This document shows positions 16,074 through 23,375 of a stretch of DNA of 24,939 nucleotides, one piece after another (within the stretch, counting starts at the first letter, position 1; the number at the start of each line of letters is the position of its first letter). Source of the DNA: CAYJPA01 sp964371945. GTDB taxonomy: Bacteria > Chloroflexota > Chloroflexia > Thermomicrobiales > UBA6265. The stretch covers positions 1 to 24,939 of the forward strand of contig CAYJPA010000086.1 of NCBI GenBank assembly GCA_964371945.1, in the 5' to 3' direction. The notes beneath the pieces were generated by a model. That model saw nothing but the letters and a program-made list of their open reading frames with translations. It did not search any database and was not told where the DNA came from. The translations under genes and the position numbers were made by a program.

Positions 16074-16796
16074 ATGGGACGCATTCTCGTTGTTGAAGAT
16101 GACACCGATCTCAATGAGTTGATTGCTCGCCAACTCCGCCAGGATGGTCACGAAGTGATCCAGGCCCACGATGGCGAGGCAGGATTGGCGGCGGTCGATC
16201 GCGATCTGCCCGATCTCGTCGTGCTCGATTGGATGCTGCCGAAACTCGATGGTTTGGTCGTTTGTCGCAGGATTCGAGCACGCCACGTCGTTCCTGTGTT
16301 GATGCTGACCGCTCGCAGTGAAGAGGCGGACGTCATCCTCGGGCTTGAGGTCGGTGCGGATGACTACCTGACCAAGCCCTTTCGCATTCGGGAATTGCTC
16401 GCCCGGGTGCGCGCGATCCTGCGCCGCTCAGAGCGGATGTTAGCCTCGGCGCCGGTGCCCGATCTACCAAGCGTTGCCGTTTCCGGTCCAATCTCCGTCA
16501 GTCTCGACATGCGAGCCGCGATGATCGAGGACTACGATCTCGATCTCACCCCCAAAGAATTTGATCTCCTTGCCTTGTTCGTCCAGAATCCGGGCCGCGC
16601 ATTCAGCCGTGAGTATCTGCTTGAGCGGATCTGGGGTGACGAGGTCTATGTCACCGACCGGACCGTCGACACGCACGTCCAGCGGCTTCGCAAGAAACTC
16701 AACGATGATGCGGAGTTGATTCAAACTGTTTGGGGAATCGGATACCGGTTCCAGAAAGCGAGCGGGCGGGGATTGGCGGGCAATAGCAGTGGCTAG
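16074..16796 (+). CDS. OmpR/PhoB-family response regulator
   Basis: A 240-residue two-domain response regulator. The receiver domain (1-115) has Asp9-Asp10, the phosphoacceptor Asp52 in VVLDWMLP, Thr79 and Lys101 in TKPF. The C-terminal winged-helix domain (about 135-232) has LDLTPKEFDLLALF, SREYLLERIWGDE, DRTVDTHVQRLRKKL and GIGYRF, all characteristic of the OmpR/PhoB class. The ATG at 16074 has no clear Shine-Dalgarno sequence; a GATAAT at 16062-16067 stands just 7 nt before it, so a leaderless transcript is possible. It overlaps the sensor kinase gene by 8 nt. The phased repeats upstream suggest it controls its own operon. PhoP or MprA-like identity cannot be decided from the sequence. Confidence 0.95.
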   Translation: MGRILVVEDDTDLNELIARQLRQDGHEVIQAHDGEAGLAAVDRDLPDLVVLDWMLPKLDGLVVCRRIRARHVVPVLMLTARSEEADVILGLEVGADDYLTKPFRIRELLARVRAILRRSERMLASAPVPDLPSVAVSGPISVSLDMRAAMIEDYDLDLTPKEFDLLALFVQNPGRAFSREYLLERIWGDEVYVTDRTVDTHVQRLRKKLNDDAELIQTVWGIGYRFQKASGRGLAGNSSG

Positions 16797-18519
16797 ACCG
16801 CACATCCCACACCCCAGCCTTTGGCCCCCGCGTTTCCTTCGCTACCTTCTGATTTGGCCGCTGCTCAAGGCATACCGGCGAAGGACGCGGACGAGCCTGC
16901 CGTGGAGACTTGCCGGTTCCCACTTCGGAACTGTTCTCCTCAGTGTGGTCATGATCTGCGTGGTGGGAATCGTCGGCGCGTTGATAATTGCACGCGTTTC
17001 GTTGCCTTCTGCCGAGGAAGCGGCGCTCGAAGCGATGTACGCATCCAAACTCATAGAAGGAACCGCGGCAGAAACGCCGCTCACAAACTCAGACGTAAAC
17101 GTGATCCTCAAAACCGTGGCCGCCGGGCAGATCAACTACAACACCCAACAGGAAGACATCACCATCGAGGCCACGGTCGGCCGGGATTTCCAACACATCC
17201 GGTCGATATCACTCCTGGGGACGGACGGCGTCGTTGTCGCCTCGTCCGACCCAGAATTAATTGGCCAGCCCGCAACATCGATGGACTCGATGGCTTGGAC
17301 GCTCTTCCAACGCGCCTTGAATGGCGAGACGAACAACTTCGAAAGTCGCCTCTCCGGCAAGCGAGCGGATGGTGGAGGAATTGTCGGAACATTTCCTATG
17401 CGCGATTCTTCGGGGGTCATGGCCGGCGTTATCTTGGTCGATAAGTCGGAAAAGGCGATTCCGGAAGGTTTCAAGCTTATTGTTCTCGTGCTCTCATTTG
17501 TCGCCCAGATTGGCGCGGTGCTACTCATTCTCGTCGGCGTTCCCGCGATCCCGATTGGGATCATCGTTGGAATCAGACGGGCACGGGCGATCAGCCGCCC
17601 GGTGTTCGATCTAGCCAGAGCCGCCGGCGCATTCGCATCGGGTGATCTCAATTCACGAGTCAAGAACATACGAGGAGACGACGAGCTCGCTGCCCTGCAA
17701 CATGGTTTCAACAACATGGCCGACTTGCTGCAAACGACGATGACGATTGAAGCGAAACAGCGAGACCGGGCCGAGCAGGCGCTTATCGCCAACCGCGACC
17801 TAGTCGCCAATGTCTCACACGAGCTGCGAACGCCGGTGGCTTTGATCCGCGGGCACCTCGAGGCATTAGAAGATGACCCGGAATCTCGTGACGCATACGT
17901 CAGAATCGCGTTGCGAGAGGCCGACCGGCTGGAGCGTCTTGTTGACGATCTATTCCAGCTCACGCGGCTGGAGGCACACGGTCTCGAGCTCGACATCGCG
18001 CCATTTGATGCCGGCTCCGCGGTTCGATCTGCCGTCGAGTCGCTCATTGAGCCCGCGCGTCGAGAAGCCGGGTTGACCGTGTCGGCGGATGTCGCGCCTG
18101 GAGACCTCACCTGTCTGGGCGACCGGCTGCGGATCGAGCAGGTTCTTCTCAACCTCATCCGCAATGCGATCCACTTCACGCCAGAGGGCGGCATCATCCT
18201 GATCACCGCGGATCGCAACCTAGCGGGGACAGTTCAGATCTCCGTGCGGGACACAGGAATCGGGATTGCGCCGGAGCATCTCGCGCACATATTCGATCGT
18301 TTCTATCGGGCCGAGGAGTCGCGTGCTCGCTCGAGCGGCGGCGCTGGACTCGGACTCTCGATCGCGAAGGAGTTGGTTGAGGCGATGAACGGCACAATCG
18401 CGGTCGAAAGCGAAACCGATGAAGGCACTGTCTTCACCATCACGCTGCCGCCGCCTTCGGAATTGATCGAGCAACGAGCGGCAATATCGCAACGAAACGG
18501 CGCTTCACCGAGTCATTGA
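16789..18519 (+). CDS. Membrane sensor histidine kinase, partner of the adjacent regulator
   Basis: A 576-residue transmembrane kinase. A basic cytoplasmic N-terminus of about 47 residues leads to membrane helix 1 (48-69), an extracytoplasmic sensor domain (about 71-228), membrane helix 2 (229-262), HAMP (263-317), HisKA with His344 in NVSHELRTPVAL, and HATPase_c with NLIRNAIHFTPEGG, DTGIGIAPEHLAHIFDRFYR and GAGLGLSIAKELV. The sensor segment contains SLLGTDGVVVASSDPELIGQ, which resembles a Cache-type domain. The start is GTG at 16789, inside the end of the regulator gene, with a GGCGGG stretch upstream. The pair should form a classic two-component system; its signal is unknown. Confidence 0.94.
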   Translation: MARPHIPHPSLWPPRFLRYLLIWPLLKAYRRRTRTSLPWRLAGSHFGTVLLSVVMICVVGIVGALIIARVSLPSAEEAALEAMYASKLIEGTAAETPLTNSDVNVILKTVAAGQINYNTQQEDITIEATVGRDFQHIRSISLLGTDGVVVASSDPELIGQPATSMDSMAWTLFQRALNGETNNFESRLSGKRADGGGIVGTFPMRDSSGVMAGVILVDKSEKAIPEGFKLIVLVLSFVAQIGAVLLILVGVPAIPIGIIVGIRRARAISRPVFDLARAAGAFASGDLNSRVKNIRGDDELAALQHGFNNMADLLQTTMTIEAKQRDRAEQALIANRDLVANVSHELRTPVALIRGHLEALEDDPESRDAYVRIALREADRLERLVDDLFQLTRLEAHGLELDIAPFDAGSAVRSAVESLIEPARREAGLTVSADVAPGDLTCLGDRLRIEQVLLNLIRNAIHFTPEGGIILITADRNLAGTVQISVRDTGIGIAPEHLAHIFDRFYRAEESRARSSGGAGLGLSIAKELVEAMNGTIAVESETDEGTVFTITLPPPSELIEQRAAISQRNGASPSH

Positions 18520-18592
18520 ACTGCCTGTTTTCCATGTTCTGCACCGACAGCGATCTGGTCAATCGACCCAACGCCGAAGCAGAGGCGCCGGA

Positions 18593-18898
18593 TCAAGAAC
18601 CAAATTGTGCGTGAATGTCCATCCTTCGGTGCAATAGACGAATGATCACAACTTCATTATCCGATACTGTAAAAAGTATTATATGTTCTCCCACTTGATG
18701 AATTCTTATACCTGGCGCAATATCGTCGCGAGCGCGACCCAAATTTGGGAATCCGGCCAGATGATTACTCGCATCAAGTAACTTGGCGCCGTACGCACGA
18801 CTTTGTTTTTCGCTCCAGGTTTCACTGCTGTATTGCAGGATTTCGCGAAGGTCGCATTCTGATTCAACGGTGAACCGAAGATTACGGCTTGACGACAT
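18593..18898 (-). CDS. parE: ParE/RelE-family toxin
   Basis: A 101-residue protein of the ParE/RelE toxin superfamily. The pattern fits ParE: an N-terminal strand, a helical hairpin (LREILQYSSETWSEKQSRAY), FPNLGRARDDIAPGIR, then VGEHIILFTV and the terminal VVIIRLLHRRMD. ParE toxins poison DNA gyrase, whereas RelE-type members cleave mRNA on ribosomes; target here is assumed from similarity. The ATG at 18896-18898 lies inside the end of the antitoxin gene (17-nt overlap), with GGTGAGAG just upstream, so the two are translationally coupled. It sits 73 bp from the end of the convergent kinase gene. It appears complete and not decayed. Confidence 0.9.
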   Translation of the reverse strand: MSSSRNLRFTVESECDLREILQYSSETWSEKQSRAYGAKLLDASNHLAGFPNLGRARDDIAPGIRIHQVGEHIILFTVSDNEVVIIRLLHRRMDIHAQFGS

Positions 18899-19163
18899 CT
18901 CTCACCGGAAGGCCCAGATGAGTTCGTTCGCTCGCCTCACGTATCAACCGATCCAGCATGTCAGGGGTGTAACTGATCATTTCGCCCTTTTCAAGTTGCG
19001 CCAACCCGACTGCTACTTCTGATCGCAACTTCTGGAGTTGCTGATCACGTTCATCAAGCAATTTCACTGCAGTCTCGAGTGCTTCGTCTGTCGAGGCGTA
19101 CAGACCTTTCTCGACTTTCTTGCGGATTGCGGCTTCCATCTGGGGTGACAACGTAATGCTCAT
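18882..19163 (-). CDS. parD: ParD-family antitoxin
   Basis: A 93-residue antitoxin of the ParD/CopG ribbon-helix-helix group. MSITLSPQMEAAIRKKVEKG gives the beta strand and first helix, followed by YASTDEALETAVKLLDERD, which is typical of ParD. The C-terminal half (about 50-93) is the likely toxin-binding tail. The ATG has a near-perfect AGGAGG about 8 nt upstream. The gene order antitoxin-toxin, the 17-nt overlap and the size are as expected for a type II system. ParD proteins usually repress their own operon; a repeated octamer upstream could be the operator. Confidence 0.9.
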   Translation of the reverse strand: MSITLSPQMEAAIRKKVEKGLYASTDEALETAVKLLDERDQQLQKLRSEVAVGLAQLEKGEMISYTPDMLDRLIREASERTHLGLPVRDVVKP

Positions 19164-19201
19164 TCAGGCATCCTCCTTGCCGAATCGTAACAAAAGCGGC
19201 A

Positions 19202-19225
19202 AAGCAATCGCGAACTGAAGCAATC
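19202..19225 (-). repeat. Direct repeat upstream of parD, possible operator
   Basis: On the minus strand GATTGCTT occurs twice with a 16-bp period (plus-strand AAGCAATC at 19202-19209 and 19218-19225). The repeats lie about 40-60 nt upstream of the parD start. Ribbon-helix-helix repressors commonly bind repeated short elements, so this may be the autoregulatory site. An 8-mer pair could arise by chance, so confidence is low. Confidence 0.3.
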
Positions 19226-19263
19226 CTCAATTTGACCCTGACGCCGGAACGATCAATTGCCAC

Positions 19264-20043
19264 TTACTCAACCGCGGCGGCCTCGCCGTGGTAGGCGATC
19301 TGCCAGAGGTAGGGGTAGCGAAATCCCTTGTTCCCGTTCTGGAGAAGCATCATCAGCGCCCGGCGATCCGTGTCCCGGAGCTCGTACCGTGTCGAAGTCG
19401 CCAGCTCTACCAATCGATCGCGATCGACCTCGAATCGCTCCGCGACCGCCCGGCGCAGATCGCGCCGTCGTTCGTGGCCGATTGCCTTCGCTTTTTCTAG
19501 CAGCGCGATCACCCTGGAGGAATCGGTTTTGTTCGGCACGACGAAGAGATGAGTGACGACCGGTTGCCCGGTCATGATGAACCAGGCGCGAACCAGGTCT
19601 TCAGAGAAACCGGCTTCGGGTTGAGTGAGCGCCGCCGCCCCTTCGACCACAACGATCTGCGCCTCAGACGAATCTTCTTCGATCCAGGATGCCGGCACGA
19701 TGCCGTAGAAAGATTCGAGCGTGGCCCGGGCGAGCACTTCCGCCGTGCTTGACACGTTGTAGAGCCGGACGCCGGTCGACACGATTTCGTCGGGCCGGAC
19801 CGGGGTTCGCATCGCAATCAGTCCATGGCCCTCCGTAACGACCGCAACACCAGGCACGACCGCGTGGGTCGATTGCAGCTTGGCGACCTCGGCCGAAGGC
19901 ACGAGCGCGGCGACATGCTGCCCGACATCGGCGGCCGTGACCGAGGCGCGAAACTCGACTCCCGACGACGTATCGATCCAGCCTTCCTGGAACGGGTAGA
20001 CCAATGGCGCCGTCGCGAGCGTGTCATGAAGCAGCAGTTTCAA
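19264..20043 (-). CDS. MqnA/MqnD-like periplasmic-binding-fold protein
   Basis: A 259-residue protein that resembles the MqnA/MqnD family. In the futalosine route MqnA dehydrates chorismate, and MqnD makes 1,4-dihydroxy-6-naphthoate. Supporting features are an N-terminal strand with TAPLVYPF, VAALVPSAEVAKL (the 'which residues are offered' segment of this fold), VAVVTEGHGLIAM, VSSTAEVLARATLESFYGI, an IVVVEGAAAL strand, and DLVRAWFIMTGQPVVTHLFVV. The MqnA motif around the active-site loop usually reads like LLIGDxAL; here it is VVVEGAAAL, so function may differ. The start is TTG at 20041-20043 with GAGGAG about 9 nt upstream. It begins 13 bp after pheA, so the two form an operon. Family call is fairly good, reaction uncertain. 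Confidence 0.65.
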   Translation of the reverse strand: MKLLLHDTLATAPLVYPFQEGWIDTSSGVEFRASVTAADVGQHVAALVPSAEVAKLQSTHAVVPGVAVVTEGHGLIAMRTPVRPDEIVSTGVRLYNVSSTAEVLARATLESFYGIVPASWIEEDSSEAQIVVVEGAAALTQPEAGFSEDLVRAWFIMTGQPVVTHLFVVPNKTDSSRVIALLEKAKAIGHERRRDLRRAVAERFEVDRDRLVELATSTRYELRDTDRRALMMLLQNGNKGFRYPYLWQIAYHGEAAAVE

Positions 20044-20056
20044 ACAGGAATGCTCC

Positions 20057-20932
20057 TCAGTTCGATTTCGGGAAGGCGGAGCCCTCGGTCAGCCCGCGCA
20101 GCGTCTCGAGCGGGAAACGCGGATAGGATCCGAACACCTTCAACACCGCGGCAAAATCCTCGAGCTGTGCCAACGCCTGCGCGATCATTGGATCGAGACG
20201 GTGCCCGAGAAAATCGACCAAGAAGACGTACTCGCCGAGACCGGCCTTTGTCGGCCGGCTCTCCAGCTTGGTGAGCTGAACCCCCTGTTCGGCGAACGGC
20301 GTCAACGAGGTGTGAAGCGCGCCAGGGATGTCCGCCTTCATCGTGAAACCAAGCGACGTTTTGTCGTCGCCGGTTGGGACCGCGTCTTTGCGCGCGAGCA
20401 CGACGAATCTGGTCACATTCGAGCGCACATCTTGAATATCGCTCGCCAGGATCTTGCCTCCAAAGAGCTCGGCCGAGCGGAAAGTGCCGATCGCCGCGAA
20501 CGAGGGATCGTTGGCCCTCACGACCTCATCCACCGCCGTGGCGGTGCTCAATGCCGCCACCTGCTCGGCCTCCGGCAAGCATCGCTCGAGGAACTTACGA
20601 CTCTGACCAAGCGGATTGGGATGAGATTTGACGACCTTAATATCGGACAGTGACGCCGATTGGGTCGTGATCAGGAAGAGCCGGACGGGAACGACCAACT
20701 CGGCTTTGATTTTCAGCGGAGTTTCATGAATCAGCAGATCGAGTGTTGTCGGAATCGAGCCCTCGATTGAGTTCTCGATCGGCAGCACCGCGTCATGGGC
20801 GAGTCCAGTCTCGACAGCGGCCGTCAACGCCGGGATCGACGCAAAGGGCATTAGATCGCCGTCTTCACCCGCGTAGCTTACCGCGGCATCCTCGCTGAAT
20901 GTGCCTCTCGGACCGAGGAAAGCCGTCGCCAT
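20057..20932 (-). CDS. pheA: Prephenate dehydratase
   Basis: Converts prephenate to phenylpyruvate in phenylalanine synthesis. The 291-residue chain has a catalytic domain (1-185) beginning FLGPRGTFSEDAA, with LPIENSIEGSIPTTLDLL, and the conserved Thr-Arg-Phe in NVTRFVVLA. A regulatory ACT domain follows (about 195-275) with GALHTSLTPFAEQGVQL and the Phe-binding LTKLESRP. No chorismate mutase domain is fused, so this is the monofunctional type. The ATG at 20930-20932 has AGGAG 7 nt upstream. An MqnA-like gene follows after 13 bp, linking two possible chorismate-derived reactions in one transcript. It is divergent from thpR across only 57 bp. Feedback inhibition by phenylalanine is expected from the ACT domain. 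Confidence 0.95.
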   Translation of the reverse strand: MATAFLGPRGTFSEDAAVSYAGEDGDLMPFASIPALTAAVETGLAHDAVLPIENSIEGSIPTTLDLLIHETPLKIKAELVVPVRLFLITTQSASLSDIKVVKSHPNPLGQSRKFLERCLPEAEQVAALSTATAVDEVVRANDPSFAAIGTFRSAELFGGKILASDIQDVRSNVTRFVVLARKDAVPTGDDKTSLGFTMKADIPGALHTSLTPFAEQGVQLTKLESRPTKAGLGEYVFLVDFLGHRLDPMIAQALAQLEDFAAVLKVFGSYPRFPLETLRGLTEGSAFPKSN

Positions 20933-20976
20933 CTTGTCACTCCTGCCGGTTGAGCATTGCGCTCCAAATCACCCCC

Positions 20977-20982
20977 TATACT
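20977..20982 (+). promoter_or_regulatory. -10 element giving a probably leaderless thpR transcript
   Basis: TATACT ends 7 nt before the thpR ATG, so transcription should start at or within a base or two of the start codon. No Shine-Dalgarno sequence precedes the ATG. No convincing -35 is visible at 17 bp. The minus strand of the same stretch offers TATAGG for divergent pheA. Confidence 0.45.
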
Positions 20983-20989
20983 AGCTTGT

Positions 20990-21655
20990 ATGGCACGGAG
21001 GAAGCCCAAGTTCGTAAAGGAACGTCCCCCGGATCAAAGCGCCGTCGATCACGACTGGCGGCTCTTTCTCGCGATTCCGATGCCCGCGCGAGTACAGGAG
21101 TTGCTTGCCCGGGTTTCGGCGACGCTTGGCGCCCACGACTGGCCGGTGCGCTGGGTCGGCGCCGAATCTGCCCACCTCACCCTGCATTTCATCGGTGAAA
21201 CGCCGCCGGAGCGGGGCGAGCTCGTGCGTCTTGGGCTCGGTTCCGCCGTCGCCCGGCACACGGCGTTCTCATTGGAAACCGGGGATCTCGGTGTCTTTCC
21301 CCACTTCGGAAAGCCGCGGGTGCTTTGGCTCGGTTTGATCGGCGAGGTCGATCGCCTGGCGGCGCTGCAAACCGAGCTCGGCAAGCATCTCGAAAAACTC
21401 GATTTCGAGGTTGATTCCCGGCTCTCGCATCCGCACATTACGCTCGGCCGGGTGCGCGACGATCCCCCCGCGAACCTCGGCGCGCAGGTTCAGCAGGCGT
21501 TCAATGAGCCCGAGATCGGCTGGACCGTGGCGGAAACCGGGGGCCCGTTCGAGGTCACCGAGGTGCTGCTCATCCGGAGCTACCTGAAACGAGACGGCGC
21601 TTGGCATGAACCGATTGCACGCTATCCGCTCGTCCGGAAGGTCGTCGGGCGCTAA
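20990..21655 (+). CDS. thpR: RNA 2',3'-cyclic phosphodiesterase (2H family, ThpR/LigT)
   Basis: A 221-residue member of the 2H phosphoesterase superfamily, which opens 2',3'-cyclic phosphates on RNA ends. Both catalytic HxT motifs are present: His62-Leu-Thr64 in AHLTLHFIG and His149-Ile-Thr151 in HPHITLGR. WRLFLAIPMP near the N-terminus and LWLGL and LIRSYL are typical of the family. It has about 20 basic residues before the core. The start ATG 20990 (MARRKPKF) is preferred to an in-frame TTG at 20957 because a -10 element lies between. Its stop overlaps the convergent small gene's stop at CTAA. Physiological RNA substrate unknown in bacteria generally. Confidence 0.92.
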   Translation: MARRKPKFVKERPPDQSAVDHDWRLFLAIPMPARVQELLARVSATLGAHDWPVRWVGAESAHLTLHFIGETPPERGELVRLGLGSAVARHTAFSLETGDLGVFPHFGKPRVLWLGLIGEVDRLAALQTELGKHLEKLDFEVDSRLSHPHITLGRVRDDPPANLGAQVQQAFNEPEIGWTVAETGGPFEVTEVLLIRSYLKRDGAWHEPIARYPLVRKVVGR

Positions 21656-21987
21656 ACGGCTACTCGTCGGCGCAAATGAGTTTGTGCCCGCGAGATCAAA
21701 CGCGTCATCAGGTCCGGCGGTGTCGCCTCCGAGGGAATCTGGTAGCGCCGGCGTGGAACGCCGGGAATGTACCCGTAAATCATATTGCCGGCTTCGTTCC
21801 AGCGGATTCCAGCGCCGCCTCCGCCGACCGCGCCGAACGCGGCCGGCCGGTTGACCGGCTCGTCAGGACCAAGCGCCCAGTGGTTGCGCAGCCCAATCGA
21901 GAAGCGGACGACCTCCTCGCTTTCACCGCGCCGCATGGCCGACACGTACTGGTCGCAGACGCGCGGCATCTCTCGAGCATCCGTCAT
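21652..21987 (-). CDS. Small protein of unknown function
   Basis: A 111-residue protein I do not recognise. The ATG at 21985-21987 follows AAGGAG at about 6 nt spacing, which is good support for a real gene; the frame stays open upstream to 22161 without a better start. The N-terminal half looks helical and charged (MPRVCDQYVSAMRRGESEEVVRFSIGLRNHWALG). A glycine-rich turn follows (AVGGGGAGIRW, 53-63), then MIYGYIPGVPRRRYQIP, and a basic tail ending LISRAQTHLRRRVAV. No signal peptide or membrane helix is visible. The gene ends tail-to-tail with thpR, sharing four bases (CTAA). Nothing in the neighbourhood suggests a role. Confidence 0.7.
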   Translation of the reverse strand: MTDAREMPRVCDQYVSAMRRGESEEVVRFSIGLRNHWALGPDEPVNRPAAFGAVGGGGAGIRWNEAGNMIYGYIPGVPRRRYQIPSEATPPDLMTRLISRAQTHLRRRVAV

Positions 21988-22229
21988 CGGTGGCTCCTTC
22001 CTGTCATGTGCTTGAAAGAGAAATCGACGGCTGACTCCACCTAAGCAGAGGATCACACGCGAGGGCGCATCGCGATCAGTTTCGATCCGAGCAAACCGGC
22101 GGGGATTGTTCCGGCAGCGTGCACAACGAACCATCGATGACATTGACGGGTCGGCTATCATTTCGACGTTGCGATGGTCTTTCGCAGATGTTCGATCCGC
22201 ACAGATTCAACCGCTACAAAGAAACGCAA

Positions 22230-22248
22230 ACCCGTCCTTCAGGCGGGT
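22230..22248 (+). other. Hairpin in the prfA leader; rest of the 284-bp gap
   Basis: ACCCG (22230-22234) pairs with CGGGT (22244-22248), and an inner CC pairs with GG past a bulged T, around a 4-nt TTCA loop. It ends 23 nt before the prfA start. No T-run follows, so it is not an obvious terminator. In the rest of 21988-22271 I see TTGACG at about 22145 without a good -10 at the right distance, and TATCAT without a good -35; no promoter is assigned. Confidence 0.35.
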
Positions 22249-22271
22249 CGTAGATATGAGTGTGAAGGAAA

Positions 22272-23375
22272 ATGAGTAGCACCTTACTGATAACGCTCGG
22301 CGAGCTCGAACGCCGCTATGAAGAGCTCGCTCACGTGATGTCCGACCCCGCGGTCGCGACCGATCCGACCAAGCTTATGGAGCTCGGCCGCGAACGAGCC
22401 GAGCTCGAAGAGGTCGTCTCGGTTTTCCGCGACTACCGCGAAGTCATCCGGCAGCTCGAGGATACGCAAAATCTCGCTGACGACAGCGATCGCGAGCTAG
22501 CCGAGATGATCCAGGAAGAGACGAAGTCGCTTCGGGAACAACGGGACAATCTCTTCGACCGATTGCGAACGCTTCTAGTGCCAAAAGATCCCAATGATGA
22601 CAAAAAGGTCATCGTCGAAATTCGGGCCGGAACCGGCGGGGACGAAGCTGCGCTCTTCGCGCAAGATCTCTACCGGATGTACACGAGATACGCCGAGAGA
22701 CAGCGGTGGAAGGTCGAGATTCTGTCTTCGACCGAAACCGATGGCGGCGGATTTCGCGAGATCATCTTTGAGATCGCCGCGAAAGGCGCCTACAGCCATC
22801 TCCGCTACGAGAGCGGCGTGCATCGTGTTCAGCGCGTGCCCGTAACGGAGAGCCAGGGACGGATCCACACGTCGACCGCGAGTGTCGCCGTCTTGCCTGA
22901 AGCGGAAGAGGTTGACATTCAGATCGCCGACAACGAACTGCGGATCGACGTCTATCGCTCCACTGGCCACGGTGGGCAGAGCGTCAACACGACCGACTCG
23001 GCGGTTCGGCTCACGCATATACCAACTGGAATCGTCGTTACCTGCCAGGACGAAAAGAGCCAGCTCAAGAACAAGCTCAAAGCGATGACAGTTCTGCGGT
23101 CGCGGCTCTACGACATGGAGCAATCGCGTCTCTCCCAGGAGAGAGGCGATGAGCGGCGTTCTCAGATCGGGAGCGGCGAGCGGAGCGAGAAGATCCGAAC
23201 CTACAACTTCCCGCAAGATCGGATAACCGATCACCGGATCAAGCTCAGCCTGAGCAACATTCCGGCGGTGCTCGACGGGCAGATCGATCCTTTGATCCAC
23301 GAGCTTAGGGCGATGGACGAAGCGGAACGACTGCGCGATGCCGGTCTCGAGGAGACCCAACAGGCCGCGGATTAA
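22272..23375 (+). CDS. prfA: Peptide chain release factor 1
   Basis: RF1 ends translation at UAA and UAG. The 367-residue chain has a helical N-terminal domain with ELERRYEELAHVMSDPAV, the anticodon-like tripeptide Pro190-Val-Thr192 (the PxT form of RF1, not SPF of RF2) in RVPVTESQGRIHTS, and the catalytic Gly-Gly-Gln236 in STGHGGQSVNTTDSAVRL. TYNFPQDRITDHRI near the C-terminus is also standard. The ATG at 22272 has GAAGGA very close upstream. The stop overlaps the prmC start by one base (TAATG). Its neighbour PrmC methylates Gln236, so the operon pairs the factor with its modifier, a common arrangement. Confidence 0.98.
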   Translation: MSSTLLITLGELERRYEELAHVMSDPAVATDPTKLMELGRERAELEEVVSVFRDYREVIRQLEDTQNLADDSDRELAEMIQEETKSLREQRDNLFDRLRTLLVPKDPNDDKKVIVEIRAGTGGDEAALFAQDLYRMYTRYAERQRWKVEILSSTETDGGGFREIIFEIAAKGAYSHLRYESGVHRVQRVPVTESQGRIHTSTASVAVLPEAEEVDIQIADNELRIDVYRSTGHGGQSVNTTDSAVRLTHIPTGIVVTCQDEKSQLKNKLKAMTVLRSRLYDMEQSRLSQERGDERRSQIGSGERSEKIRTYNFPQDRITDHRIKLSLSNIPAVLDGQIDPLIHELRAMDEAERLRDAGLEETQQAAD

